A DNA stretch of 64,000 bases from Mesorhizobium loti (GTDB taxonomy: Bacteria > Pseudomonadota > Alphaproteobacteria > Rhizobiales > Rhizobiaceae). The translations under genes and the position numbers were made by a program. The notes beneath the pieces were generated by a model. The model was given only the letters and a program-made list of their open reading frames with translations, was not told the origin of the DNA and did not search any database. The stretch lies in assembly GCF_001510895.1 (NCBI RefSeq), contig NZ_LPWA01000099.1, positions 59,482 to 123,481 of the forward strand, written 5' to 3'. Below are positions 25,338 through 34,843 of the stretch, piece after piece (within the stretch, counting starts at the first letter, position 1; each line of letters starts with the position of its first letter).

Positions 25338-26588
25338 TGCGCGCGCTCCAGCCGGCATTCGACGCGGCGCAGCTTGCGGCCTACCTCCAGCGGCAGTGGC
25401 GCACGGACAAGGGCGACGGTCGCATCGGCCGTTCGCGCTTCCAGCAGCATGCGCACTGCCTGGTGAGCGGCGGCGGCCGCCTCGTCGGCAAGTGTCGGCG
25501 GAAGCTTGAGCTCGATCCTGTCCGGCGCGATCTGAACGAGCCGAAAATCGTCGATTCGGCGGTCCGCTTTGAGCACTGCGTTGCGTAGCACGTCGGGTGT
25601 GACCAGGATCGGACCGCCTCTCGAGGACAGGCGGAAGACGTCGTCCACGCGGCCGACGATCTCGTCCACGCAGCGCAGCGGCGAACCGCATTTGCAAGGC
25701 TGGTCTGAGAGCCGCAGCAGGTCGTTCATCCGGTAGCGCGCCATGATCTGGATCTGGCGGCGAAAGGCGGTAACCAGCGGCGTGACGAGCCCGTCTCCCG
25801 CCGGCTCGAATTCGAAGAACACCGAGTCTTCGGCGAGATGCAGGCCGCCCTTTCGGCAGGTCACCGCGAACAGGCCTTCGGTCGCCATGTAGATCTGGTC
25901 GAGCGGCAGCCGGAAGAAGGCTTCGATCACCGACCGATCGACCGGGTCGAGCGTTTCGGCGGCGGAGAAGATGCGCTTCGGTTGGAGTTGAAAATCCTCG
26001 GTGGCGAAGTGCCTGAGCATCTTCGGCGGCGCGATGACTACCGTCGGATTGAACGTTTCCAGCGCTTCGCGCCAGCGCTCCGGCCCGAGCGTCAGATCAA
26101 AGAAGGCGAGCTTGATCAGCCTCGACTTGCGGGCGCTCTCGTAGAGCCCGGTGCTCTGCGGCAGGATGACGGCGACGCGCATGCCGCGCCACAGAAGATC
26201 GGGCGCCGCCTTGGCGAGGATCGCGCCCAGCCACCTGTATTTCTCCGCCTCTGAAATGACGAACAGGCCCCGATTGCCCGAGGTGCCGGTGCTGGCGCCG
26301 ACCGTGAGCGCGCCGATGCGTCCGTCGCGCGCCAGCCCCGCCCAGGCTTCGGAAGCCGTCAGACCATGGATGTTGAAATCCTCGAAACGGCGCATCACAA
26401 GCGCTTGTCAGTGACCGGCAGGTCGGCGAGACGAGCCGGCGCCTGGTGATAAAAGGGTGCGCGCGGCAGGTCGCGGTTGAGGAAGCGCAGCAAGGCCGCC
26501 GCCTGCCAGTGCTCGAAGTCCGCACGGCTCTTACGCGACACCCATTGCGTCAGGGCGAAGGAGCTACCGCTTCCGCCAGGCCGTTCAT
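25334..26588 (-). CDS. CapK/F390-synthetase-like adenylate-forming enzyme, two frameshifts
   Basis: The main frame (from 26398) carries ALTVGASTGTSGNRGLFVISEAEKYRW, the ANL-superfamily phosphate-binding loop in its phenylacetate-CoA-ligase/CapK/F390-synthetase form, then MATEGLFAVTCRKGGLHLAED and YRMNDLLRL. It should activate a carboxylate as acyl-AMP and perhaps pass it to CoA, ACP or an amine. The expected N-terminus (FALTQWVSRKSRADFEHWQAAALL, then LPRAPFYHQAP) lies upstream in another frame. Single missing bases near 26401 and 26573 restore 418 residues from the ATG at 26588, which overlaps the MBL stop (ATGA) and follows GGAGG. Confidence 0.78.
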
Positions 26589-27418
26589 CCCGCCTCCGGA
26601 TTGCTGGAGGCGAGATCGTAGGATGTCAGTATCGGATCATGGCAGAGCATCACCTCGCCGCCCGCGGTCATGAAGCGGCGCAGCATGGCGCTGATCGGCT
26701 CGATTGTCCCAGCATCCTCGGCGATCAGCGTGGCCGGGAAGCCGGGTGTGCGGTTTTCGGTCAAGGCGGTGAGCAGCCATTGCACGTCGACGGCGTAGAG
26801 CAGCGGCCGATCGAGCCCCGCAAAGAGCAGGCCGAATTGGCCGTCGGCATGTCCAGGGAGATCGACCGCGATCACGCTGCCGTCGCCGAAGATATCCGCG
26901 CCGCCGGGAATGCTACCGTGCGCCTCGACAGGCCGCCTTGCAGAGAGCCCATCGAGCCGCGCCTCGAAATTATCGGGGAAGAGTTCCGCGAAGACGCCGT
27001 GGCGGAGATTCTGGCGGGGCATGCGCGCCTTGACCCGCGCCCAGGCGGCGTCGCTGGCGATGAAGCGCGCCTTCGGAAACAGCGACAGGCCGGAAATGTG
27101 GTCGGCATGAAAATGGGTGACGATGACCGTGCGGACGTCGTCAGGCGACAAGCCGAATTGCTTCAGCACCGGCAAGACCTGTTCGGCGGCGTTGAGCTCG
27201 GGTTTCAGCAGCGCGCCATAGAGCCGCAACATCCGGCCGCGTCTTTCGCCGGTGAGCGCTTCCGGCGTGTAGCCGGTATCGATCAGCACCGGCCCTGCGG
27301 TCGGGTGAAAGATCAACCCAAAGCGGACGCGCAGCTTGACACTTTGCCAACCACCGCCGCGCAGGATCAGCCTTTCGGCTGCGCTGACCCAGGCGCTGTT
27401 GGCGAAGACAATCTTCAT
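26585..27418 (-). CDS. Metallo-beta-lactamase-fold hydrolase
   Basis: The 277-residue protein has the metal motif THFHADH (H102, H104, D106, H107), then PGHADGQFGLL, LLYAVDVQW and VMLCHDP for the remaining ligands. This is the dinuclear-zinc hydrolase layout of the lactonase-like group (AttM/AiiA-like). It may hydrolyse a lactone or thioester intermediate. Both flanking junctions are ATGA overlaps, so it is translationally coupled into the operon. Confidence 0.87.
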   Translation of the reverse strand: MKIVFANSAWVSAAERLILRGGGWQSVKLRVRFGLIFHPTAGPVLIDTGYTPEALTGERRGRMLRLYGALLKPELNAAEQVLPVLKQFGLSPDDVRTVIVTHFHADHISGLSLFPKARFIASDAAWARVKARMPRQNLRHGVFAELFPDNFEARLDGLSARRPVEAHGSIPGGADIFGDGSVIAVDLPGHADGQFGLLFAGLDRPLLYAVDVQWLLTALTENRTPGFPATLIAEDAGTIEPISAMLRRFMTAGGEVMLCHDPILTSYDLASSNPEAG

Positions 27419-28397
27419 GGCATGACCCCGCCTGCGAAGGTGCAGTCGAGCCCCTCTTCGAAAGCGATTTTCGGTTCCCAGCCGAGCACGCGTTTTGCCC
27501 TGGAGAGATCCAGGCTCTGCGCATAGGCGAAGAGACCGAGCCCATAGCGGGTGACCGGCGGCTCGGGCCGGCCGGGCAGCCTGAGCGCCACCGCTTCCAT
27601 CAGCCCTGCCGCAAGCATGGTGGGCAGCAGCGGCATCGGCCGCCAGCGCGCCTCGAGCCCGGCGCGGGCGCAAGCCTCGTCGGCGATGCGGCGCACCGGC
27701 AGCACCGCGCCGCCCGAGATGTTGAAGATCTGGTTCTCGGCCTGCTTGGGCGCTGCAAATGCCGCCATGACCGCATCGACCACGTCATCGACATGGGTGA
27801 GATCGATTGCCGCCCGGCCGCCGCGAAACAGCGGCAGCGGCCGGCTCTTCGCCACCTTGATCAGGCGCGGCAGCAAAGCGCGGTCACCGGCTCCGTAAAT
27901 GCCGCGCGGTCTGAGCACCACCGGATGGACGGCCGGCTGGCCAAGCACGATGCGCTCCGCCTCGCGCTTGGTGCGGGCATAGTGATTGACCGGATCGGGC
28001 AAGGCCATGTCCTCGGTCAGGCCGAGCTGGTCGCGAAAGGCAAAGCAGACGGACGGGCTGGAAATATGGACGAAGCGGCTGACGCCCTGGCGCTTCGCGA
28101 AATCGACGAGGTTCTGGGTCGCGGTCACATTCGCCGCCACGAAATCCCGCAGCCTGCCGAAGGGCGCCGAGAGTGCCGCGCAATGGATGATCCGCTCGAC
28201 CCTGTTGAGCCTCGGATCGAGCGCGCCATCCAGCGGCTGCGCAAGATCATGGCGGATGATGCGATGGCCGGCGGCCTCCAGTGCGGCACAGCGTGCCGCA
28301 TCACGGCCGAGGCCGAGCGCAGTGTGCCCGAAGCCGCCAGCCGCGCCAGCACGTGGGAGCCGAGAAAACCGCTGGCGCCGGTGACGAGCACGACCAT
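27415..28397 (-). CDS. NAD(P)-dependent epimerase/3-beta-HSD-like reductase, frameshifted
   Basis: The N-terminus MVVLVTGASGFLGSHVLARLAA (from 28397) and the continuation GFGHTALGLGRDAARCAAL, then ERIIHCAALSAPFGR, then FVHISSPSVCF and HYARTKREAERIV (the YxxxK pair) are in two frames. One missing base near 28334 joins them into 327 residues. The pattern is that of the 3-beta-hydroxysteroid dehydrogenase/OleD branch of extended SDRs. With a KASIII immediately upstream, reduction of a beta-keto intermediate is a reasonable guess. The stop overlaps the MBL start by four bases. Confidence 0.8.
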
Positions 28398-28399
28398 CG

Positions 28400-29389
28400 T
28401 CAGGTTTCCAGCGCCATGCCGCCGAAAGAGACGCCGGCCGAGGTCCCGAGAAAGAGCAGCTTCATGCCCGGCACCACGCGGCCGTCATGGCGCGCGATGT
28501 CCAGCGCGAAGGGAATCGAGGCCGCGATCTGGTTGCCGAAACTGGCCGCGATGTCGACCAACTTTTCCGGCGCGAAGCCGGTTTGGCGCGCCATGTGTGC
28601 CAGCGCGAACGGGCTAGCCTGATGCGGCACGACGAGATCGACATCGTTATGTCGCCAGCCGGCGCGCTCCAGCAAGGCGGCGACGAAACCGTTGAAATGG
28701 CGAGAGGTCAGCCGGAACAGTTCCTTGCCGTCCATGTGGAACAGGCTGTGGCGGGCGAACTCCTCCGGTTCCTTGCTGAAATCGAAACGTGTGCCGCCTG
28801 CGCCGATGCCGCAGGCTTCCCACGCCGATGGATAGGTGCGCATCAGGCTCGCCGCCATCCTGCCCTCGCCGGGTCCGGCCCTGCGCAGCACGGCCGCTGC
28901 CGCACCGTCGCCGAACAGCGCAGCGACCTCCGGCGCGTCCCGCCAGGGCAAAGCGCGCGAAGCGACTTCGGCGGAAAACACCAGCGCCGTCTCGCATTGC
29001 CCGGCCTCGATCATGCGGCCGGCGGTCTCGAATGCGGTGAGAAAGCTAAGACATGTGCTGTTGACGTCGAAAGCGGCGGCCGAACCGTCGGCAAGGCCAA
29101 GGGCCTGCATGACCAGAGGCGCCGTCGCCGGCAGCGGCTGGTAAGGTACGCCGCAGCCGCCAATGATCAGATCGACATCGTTGGGACCGAGCCCGGCGTC
29201 GTCTAGCGCAAGGCGCGCCGCTGCGCAGGCAAGATCGATCTGCGATTCGGCCTCGCAGACATAGCGTTGAACGACACCGGTGGCAGCCTCGAGCTCGCCC
29301 TGTCCAAGACCCAGCCTCTCCTCCAAGGCGGCCGTGGTGATGCATTGGGCCGGTACCGCCCTGCCGGTTCCGACGATCCTGATCCGCAT
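28400..29389 (-). CDS. 3-oxoacyl-ACP synthase III (KASIII/FabH-like) family protein
   Basis: The 329-residue thiolase-fold protein keeps the full KASIII triad: C113 (FDVNSTCLSF), H256 (VPHQASP) and N286 (SFGNQIAASIP). KASIII enzymes condense an acyl-CoA or acyl-ACP with a malonyl or acyl partner; OleA- and CerJ-type members do head-to-head condensation or acyl transfer. This is not the housekeeping fabH context, which normally sits with plsX. It heads the six-gene operon and is followed after two bases by the reductase gene. It probably sets the acyl backbone of the product. Confidence 0.88.
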   Translation of the reverse strand: MRIRIVGTGRAVPAQCITTAALEERLGLGQGELEAATGVVQRYVCEAESQIDLACAAARLALDDAGLGPNDVDLIIGGCGVPYQPLPATAPLVMQALGLADGSAAAFDVNSTCLSFLTAFETAGRMIEAGQCETALVFSAEVASRALPWRDAPEVAALFGDGAAAAVLRRAGPGEGRMAASLMRTYPSAWEACGIGAGGTRFDFSKEPEEFARHSLFHMDGKELFRLTSRHFNGFVAALLERAGWRHNDVDLVVPHQASPFALAHMARQTGFAPEKLVDIAASFGNQIAASIPFALDIARHDGRVVPGMKLLFLGTSAGVSFGGMALET

Positions 29390-29482
29390 CCTCCCCCCGC
29401 CGCATGAGCTTGCGTCTATCTAACCCAAAAAGCGGTCGATAGCGATGTTCACGAGGCTGGCGCGGCTGTGTCTGAGTCCGGG

Positions 29483-30280
29483 TCAGCCCGCCTGGAGAAA
29501 CCGCGTCACCGCTTCCATGAACTCCGCCGGGCGCTCGACATTGAGCAGATGGACGCCGGGCAGAAGCAGAAGCTCGGCGCCGGGGATCGCCGCCGCGATC
29601 TCCTCGCTGTGGCTCGCCAGCGTCACCTTGTCGTCAACACCGCCGATCACCAGCGTCGGCGCGGTGATCAGTGAAATCGGGCGGCGCAGATCGGCGTCGC
29701 GGACCGCCGCGAAGCATCCCGCCAGCCCTTGCGGCGACATGGCCAGGATCGCGGCATGGAATGGCGCTACTGTCTCTTTCCGACCGGCAAGTATCGAAAC
29801 CGGGAACCAGTTACGCATGAACATGTCCGCCGTGGCCGACAGGTCGCTTGCCGTTAGCACGTTGCGGATCTGCTCGTCGAAATAGGACGCTGGCCCCAGA
29901 TGCGGCGAGGTGTTGGAGAGGATCAGGCGCTCGATGCGTTCCGGCGCATGGATGCCCAGCCACTGGCCGACGTAACCGCCGAGCGACAAGCCGAGGAAAT
30001 GCACGCGGGCAATTCCGAGGTAGTCGAGCAATTCGAGCACGTCGCGGCCGAGCCGGTCGAGCGAATAGGCGCCGGCCGGCGCATTGGAGCTGCCATGGCC
30101 GCGAAAATCATAGCGCAGCACGCGGAAGGGTCCGGCGAGCTCAGGAACCTGCCCATCCCACATGTGCAGCGTCGTGGCGATCGAATTGGAGAGCACAAGC
30201 ACCGGCCGGCCTTCCGGGCCGTCCAGCCTGTAGGCGATGCGGGCGCCGTCGCCCGCGGTGAAATGAAGCGTTTCGGTCAT
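29483..30280 (-). CDS. Alpha/beta hydrolase, 3-oxoadipate enol-lactonase-like
   Basis: The 265-residue protein has an alpha/beta-hydrolase fold with the nucleophile elbow GLSLGG (S99), the acid in VIGGVDDKVT and the histidine in LLPGVHLLNVE. Early it has YDFRGHGSSNAPAGAYSLDRLGRDVLELLDYLGI, typical of PcaD/BioH-like members. It probably hydrolyses an ester or lactone. The ATG at 30280 is preceded by GAGGA, which favours it over two upstream ATGs. It is divergent from a LysR regulator gene, and lies 93 bases upstream of the KASIII operon on the same strand. It may be read with it, but need not be. Confidence 0.83.
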   Translation of the reverse strand: MTETLHFTAGDGARIAYRLDGPEGRPVLVLSNSIATTLHMWDGQVPELAGPFRVLRYDFRGHGSSNAPAGAYSLDRLGRDVLELLDYLGIARVHFLGLSLGGYVGQWLGIHAPERIERLILSNTSPHLGPASYFDEQIRNVLTASDLSATADMFMRNWFPVSILAGRKETVAPFHAAILAMSPQGLAGCFAAVRDADLRRPISLITAPTLVIGGVDDKVTLASHSEEIAAAIPGAELLLLPGVHLLNVERPAEFMEAVTRFLQAG

Positions 30281-30398
30281 TTTGGTCCTCATCATGGTTA
30301 GCGGGTAGCTCCCGCGGCTTTCGATGAGGCAGAGCTAAGTCTGGTGATCATCGAAGAAAATTACTATGATTTGACAATCTCTGTAGGATTCTCCGACC

Positions 30399-31295
30399 AT
30401 GGACGGCGTGAAGCTTCACGATCTCAGATGTTTCGACGCGGTCGCTAGCCGAGGCAGCTTCCAGGCCGCGGCCCAGGCCTTGCACCGGACGCATCCCTCC
30501 GTGTTCGCCGCCGTCGCACGGCTTGAAGAGCAACTCGGCCTGACGCTGCTGGACCGCAGCGGCTACCGGGTGAGCCTGACAGACGAGGGCCGGCTGTTCC
30601 ATGCGCGGGCACAATTGGCGATCCGCGAGTTCGAGCATCTTCGGACCTATGCCGGCCAGCTCGCGAGCGGCGAGGAAACCATGCTGCGCGTCGTCTTGGG
30701 CGACGTCTGCCCGAGGCCCGGAATACTCGGCCTTCTTAGCCGGTTCTTCGCCGAGCGGCCGCGCACGCGCCTGCATCTCGACTATGAAGCGATCGGCGGG
30801 CCGGTCGAGCGATTGATGGACGGCGAGGCCGATCTCGTCTTCCATCGCGCCAACCCGTCAGACCCGCATCTCGAGCGGATCGACCTATGCGAAGTCGCCT
30901 TCGTGCCGGTGGTCGCGCCGGGGTTCCTGCCGTTCGACACGAGGAATGACGTCACGCCCGAAGCGATGCGGCCCTTCACCCAATGCCTGATCCGCGACAT
31001 GGCGCGACGTCCTTCATCGGAAAACTTCTTCGTCCTCGACGGCGCGCATTCCTGCTCGGTGCCCGACCATATGATGAAGAGGGAGTTGATCCTGCATGGA
31101 CTCGCCTGGGGTCACTTGCCCGAGTGGCTGATAAAGGACGACTTGCGCGAGGGACGGCTGATCTCGATTGCCGGCAGGCATATTCCAGGTCGCGTTGAGA
31201 CCGTGGCCGCTGTCAGGCGGCGCGACAAGCCGCACGGACCGGTAGCCGACGCCTTGTGGCGGCATCTTCAGGGTGGCGAGGCGCTTCTGAGCTAA
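30399..31295 (+). CDS. LysR-family transcriptional regulator
   Basis: The 298-residue protein has a LysR helix-turn-helix (LHDLRCFDAVASRGSFQAAAQALHRTHPSVFAAVARLEEQLGLTLLDRSGYRVSLTDEGR) and a substrate-binding domain. It is divergent from the alpha/beta hydrolase with about 120 bases between, the usual layout for a LysR regulator and its target. No clear T-N11-A box was picked out there. Its end overlaps the convergent holC by four bases. Confidence 0.88.
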   Translation: MDGVKLHDLRCFDAVASRGSFQAAAQALHRTHPSVFAAVARLEEQLGLTLLDRSGYRVSLTDEGRLFHARAQLAIREFEHLRTYAGQLASGEETMLRVVLGDVCPRPGILGLLSRFFAERPRTRLHLDYEAIGGPVERLMDGEADLVFHRANPSDPHLERIDLCEVAFVPVVAPGFLPFDTRNDVTPEAMRPFTQCLIRDMARRPSSENFFVLDGAHSCSVPDHMMKRELILHGLAWGHLPEWLIKDDLREGRLISIAGRHIPGRVETVAAVRRRDKPHGPVADALWRHLQGGEALLS

Positions 31296-31741
31296 GCCTT
31301 GCGTTCCCAACGACGGTCCGGCGTCTGCTGCCAGTAGGTCACGGCGTGGCCAGCTTCCTTCATCGTCTTCCAGTGGCCGCGCGCGGCTTCGAGTTGCGCG
31401 GCGTCATGGCCGTCGAACAGGAAGACCGCCCGCTCGTAACCGGAAAGTTCCGGCGGGGCCGCGCCATCGACCAGGAAGCGTATCTGCGCGACGTTGGGGT
31501 TGCCCTCGCCCGTGGTGAGCAGGATCGGCTGCTCGGCTGGGTGGGCTTCGCGGTCGGTGGCATGCGCGAGGAAAGAGTCGTCGCGAAAAGTCCACAGATG
31601 CTGGTCGAGCGCGTCGCGCCGCTCCTCGGTCCCGGTCTGCACCACCGCGCGCCAGCCACGCTCGACGCTGCGCTCGAGGAGGCCCGGCAGCGCCTCCTCC
31701 AGCGTCGATTCCGTCAGGTGGTAGAACAGTATGTCGGCCAC
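31292..31741 (-). CDS. holC: DNA polymerase III chi subunit
   Basis: The 149-residue protein begins MADILFYHLTESTLEEALPGLLERSVERGWRAVVQT and has the HolC segments LWTFRDDSFLAH and QPILLTTGEGNPN. Chi belongs to the clamp loader and contacts single-stranded-DNA-binding protein. It starts ten bases after pepA ends, on the same strand, a pairing also known in other proteobacteria. Confidence 0.9.
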   Translation of the reverse strand: MADILFYHLTESTLEEALPGLLERSVERGWRAVVQTGTEERRDALDQHLWTFRDDSFLAHATDREAHPAEQPILLTTGEGNPNVAQIRFLVDGAAPPELSGYERAVFLFDGHDAAQLEAARGHWKTMKEAGHAVTYWQQTPDRRWERKA

Positions 31742-31750
31742 CTCGAAAGC

Positions 31751-33294
31751 CTATCCTTCGTAATGGTCGCGCACCAGCCTATCGAGCAGGCGCACACCGA
31801 AACCCGAGCCCCAGGACTGGTTGATCTCGCTCGCCGGCCCGCCCATCGCGGTGCCGGCGATGTCGAGATGCGCCCAGGGCGTGTCCTTGACGAAACGCTG
31901 CAGGAACTGAGCGGCAATGATGGCGCCGCCATAGCGGCCGCCGATGTTCTTCATGTCGGCATTCTTGGAATCGATCAGCTTGTCATATTCGGCGCCGAGC
32001 GGCATGCGCCACAGCCGCTCCTGCGTCGCCTGGCCGGCGCCGGTCAGCCGGCCGGCCAGTTCGTCATTGTTGGAGAACAGGCCGGCGTAATGCTGGCCGA
32101 GCGCGACCATGATGGCGCCGGTCAGCGTCGCCAGATTGACCATGAATTTCGGCTTGAAGCGGTCGTTGGTATACCAGAGCGCGTCGGCGAGCACGAGGCG
32201 CCCTTCAGCGTCGGTGTTGAGCACCTCGATCGTCTGTCCGGACATCGAGGTGACGATATCGCCCGGCCGCTGCGCGTGGCCGTCGACCGCGTTCTCGACC
32301 AGGCCGATGACGCCGACGACATTGGCCTTGGCCTTGCGGGCGGCCAGCGCGCGGATCAGCCCGGTGACGGCGGCCGCACCGCCCATGTCGCCCTTCATGT
32401 CCTCCATGCCGGAGGCCGGCTTCATCGAATTGCCGCCGGTATCGAAGGTGACGCCCTTGCCGACGAAGGCGACCGGCGCGTCCTTGGCCTTGCCGCCCTT
32501 CCATTGCATGACGGCCATGCGGGCGCCGCGCGGCGAGCCTTGCGCGACGCCAAGCAGCGAACCCATGCCGAGCTTCTTCATTTCCTTCTCGGTGAGGATC
32601 TCGACCTCGACGCCGAGAGCCGCCAGTTCCTTGGCGCGAGCGGCGAACTCGACCGGCCCAAGCACGTTGGCCGGCTCGTTGACGAGATCGCGCGCCAAAA
32701 GCACGCCGTCGATCACCGCCTCTTCCTCCGCGAAGGCTTTTTTCGCGGCGGACGGGTCGGCGCAGTGGATGGTTATCTTGGCGGGCTTCGCCGCTTCGGC
32801 CTTCTTGGCCTCCGCCCCCTTGGCGTCTGCCCCTTTCGCGTCAGATTGGCCCTCTTCCTTGTCCTTGCGGGTCTTGTATTTGTCGAAGCCATAGCTGCGC
32901 AGGAGGATGCCCGCGGCAAGGTTCGCCGCCTGCCTGCCGTCCGGCTGGAGCTCCGGCAGGTCGACGATTACCGCGGCTTCGGTCGCCTTGCGCAACGAAG
33001 CGGCAACGACGCCGCCGAGCTTCAGCCAGGCGTAGTCGTCGAGGCTGGCGACCTTGCCGGCACCGATCGCCACCAGCCGGTCCACCGAGGTCCCCTCGGG
33101 CGCAGAACCTCCGCCGAGCTCGCGAACCTGCCGGCGAAATCGGCGACCGGAAACGCGCGAGCCAATGCGCCAGCCGGGTCGCAGGCCTTCGCGGCCTCGC
33201 CAAGGCCGCCGCCGTCGGCCGCAAGCACGAAGACGCTGCCTTTTTTCGGCGCGGCGAATTTGGCGAAGGCGATCGAAGGTCTCGAAGTCATCAT
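31751..33294 (-). CDS. pepA: Leucyl aminopeptidase (M17), frameshifted in the N-terminal domain
   Basis: PepA is a cytosolic hexameric two-metal aminopeptidase. The catalytic domain is intact ([31 protein letters not shown], and the signature [14 protein letters not shown]). The N-terminal domain starts [28 protein letters not shown] at 33294 and leaves frame at SSAEVL; one missing base near 33100 rejoins it to [16 protein letters not shown], giving 514 residues. An extra charged linker ([22 protein letters not shown]) sits between the two domains. The downstream gene holC follows closely. Confidence 0.88.
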
Positions 33295-33641
33295 ATCCTG
33301 CTTTCGGGGTGAGGCGCCGCGAACCGGCTTTCAAGCGTGCGCGACATTTGGTCGTTTTCGGGCATTTGGCAAGACTTTGGCCGAAATCGCTGTCTATATC
33401 GGCGTCGAAACCAACGTAGGATTCGTCGCGGCAAGAGGTAAGCTTCCTGTCGCAACCTGTTGTTAACCATCAATGTTTCGCATTTCTTATCCATTGACGC
33501 GGACACTCCGCCGCGCCGGGGCGCGTGGCGTGGGAGCGACAAACCAGATGAGCCGCCTATGGACCCGGTTGTGCCGGCGTCACCGGATGACTACCTTGTC
33601 GGCGGGCATGATGCCGTTCGGCACAATCGAGAAAAGCCTTC
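33295..33641. other. Divergent intergenic region pepA/lptF
   Basis: About 350 bases with no credible gene. It must hold the promoters of pepA (leftward) and lptF (rightward); the stretch 33430-33500 is the most AT-rich and is the likeliest place. No operator or known RNA motif is recognised. Confidence 0.4.
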
Positions 33642-34841
33642 ATGAAGGTCGTTGAACGCTACATCATGCGTCGCACCGCTGCGATGTTCCTGGCGGCGCT
33701 GGCCTGGACGCTGGCGATCGTGTGGACGACTCAGGTGCTCGCCAAGATCGACCTCGTCACCGACAGCGGCCAGTCGGCGCTGACCTTCTTCGAAGTCGCA
33801 GCCCTGATCATCCCTTCGATCATTCCGATCGTGGTGCCGTTCGCGCTGGTGGTCGCGGTGGCGCAGACGCTAAGCGCCATGAATACGGATTCGGAACTGG
33901 CGGTGATCAACGCGGCCGGCGCCTCGCGCTGGACGATCGCGCGGCCGATCCTCCTGCTGGCGCTGGCGGCAAGCGTCTTTTCCTTCGCCGTCGACAACGG
34001 CGTCGACCCCTATGCCAGGCAGAAGAACCGCCAGTTGGTGGCAGCCTCGCGCGCCGACCTCTTGTCGCTGATCATCCAGGAAGGCACGTTCCGCAAGATC
34101 GACGACGGCCTGTTCCTGCAGATCGGCGAACGACTCCCGGACAACAAGCTCGGCGGCATCTTCGTCGCCGATTCGCGAGAGGAAGGCGCCAACCTCACCT
34201 ACTACGCCAAGACCGGCAGCATCGTCGAAAAAGGCGACGAGAAGGTGCTGATGATGAATGACGGCGTCATCAACCGCAAATCGGTGACCGGCGACCTCTC
34301 CGTCATCCGCTTCACCTCCTACGCCTTCGACCTGTCGGCCTTCATGTCGGCGGCGAACGCGATCACGCTGCTGCCCAAGGACCGGACGACCCAATATCTG
34401 CTCAATCCGGATCCCAACGACAGGATGTACCAGCGCCAACCCGGCAGCTACTCGGCCGAGGTCGACCAGCGTTTCTCCGAGTGGTCCTATTCGCTGGTGT
34501 TCGCGCTGATAGCGCTCGCCGTGGCCGTCGACGCACGCTCGCACCGCGAGGCGCGCATCCATCCGCTGATCACGGCAATCGCAATCGCCCTTTTCGTGCG
34601 CTGGCTGGGTTTCTTCGCCGCGGGCAAGGCCGACAAGGTCTGGTACTACGCCTTTATGGTCTATGCCGTGCCGATCCTGGCATCGGCGATCTCGGTCTGG
34701 TTCATCGTCTCCTCGCGGAGCATGGAGCTGCCGTCCGCCTGGGCCGACTGGATGACGAATCTCGCCAGCCGCGCCAGCGAGGGCTGGACCGCGCTCAAGC
34801 TGTGGTTCGCCCGGCGCAGCACTTCCGGCCAGGGAGCCTGA
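33642..34841 (+). CDS. lptF: LPS export ABC transporter permease LptF
   Basis: The 399-residue protein has the LptF layout: transmembrane helices near residues 12-32, 50-72 and 95-115, a periplasmic beta-jellyroll-like domain, then three more helices. YIMRRTAAMFLAALAWTLAIVWTTQVL at the start and TDSELAVINAAGASRWTIARPILLLAL (the coupling helix) are typical. With LptG and LptB it extracts lipopolysaccharide from the inner membrane. It is first of an lptF-lptG-lptD-surA-like-pdxA-rsmA series, a conserved alphaproteobacterial order. Confidence 0.93.
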   Translation: MKVVERYIMRRTAAMFLAALAWTLAIVWTTQVLAKIDLVTDSGQSALTFFEVAALIIPSIIPIVVPFALVVAVAQTLSAMNTDSELAVINAAGASRWTIARPILLLALAASVFSFAVDNGVDPYARQKNRQLVAASRADLLSLIIQEGTFRKIDDGLFLQIGERLPDNKLGGIFVADSREEGANLTYYAKTGSIVEKGDEKVLMMNDGVINRKSVTGDLSVIRFTSYAFDLSAFMSAANAITLLPKDRTTQYLLNPDPNDRMYQRQPGSYSAEVDQRFSEWSYSLVFALIALAVAVDARSHREARIHPLITAIAIALFVRWLGFFAAGKADKVWYYAFMVYAVPILASAISVWFIVSSRSMELPSAWADWMTNLASRASEGWTALKLWFARRSTSGQGA

Positions 34842-34843
34842 CG

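Noticed and set aside
23194..29389. Identification as a complete olefin (OleABCD) or beta-lactone cluster
   Set aside because: KASIII and reductase fit OleA and OleD, but the adenylating enzyme is of the CapK/F390 type and not OleC-like, and the nearby alpha/beta hydrolase is lactonase-like and outside the coupled block.
30371..30398. TTGACA before the LysR gene as its -35 element
   Set aside because: It is only about 22 bases before the ATG, so no room remains for a -10 and a start upstream of the gene.
31256..33466. 736-codon open frame on the plus strand opposite holC and pepA
   Set aside because: Antisense to clear genes; no ribosome-binding site or recognisable domain.
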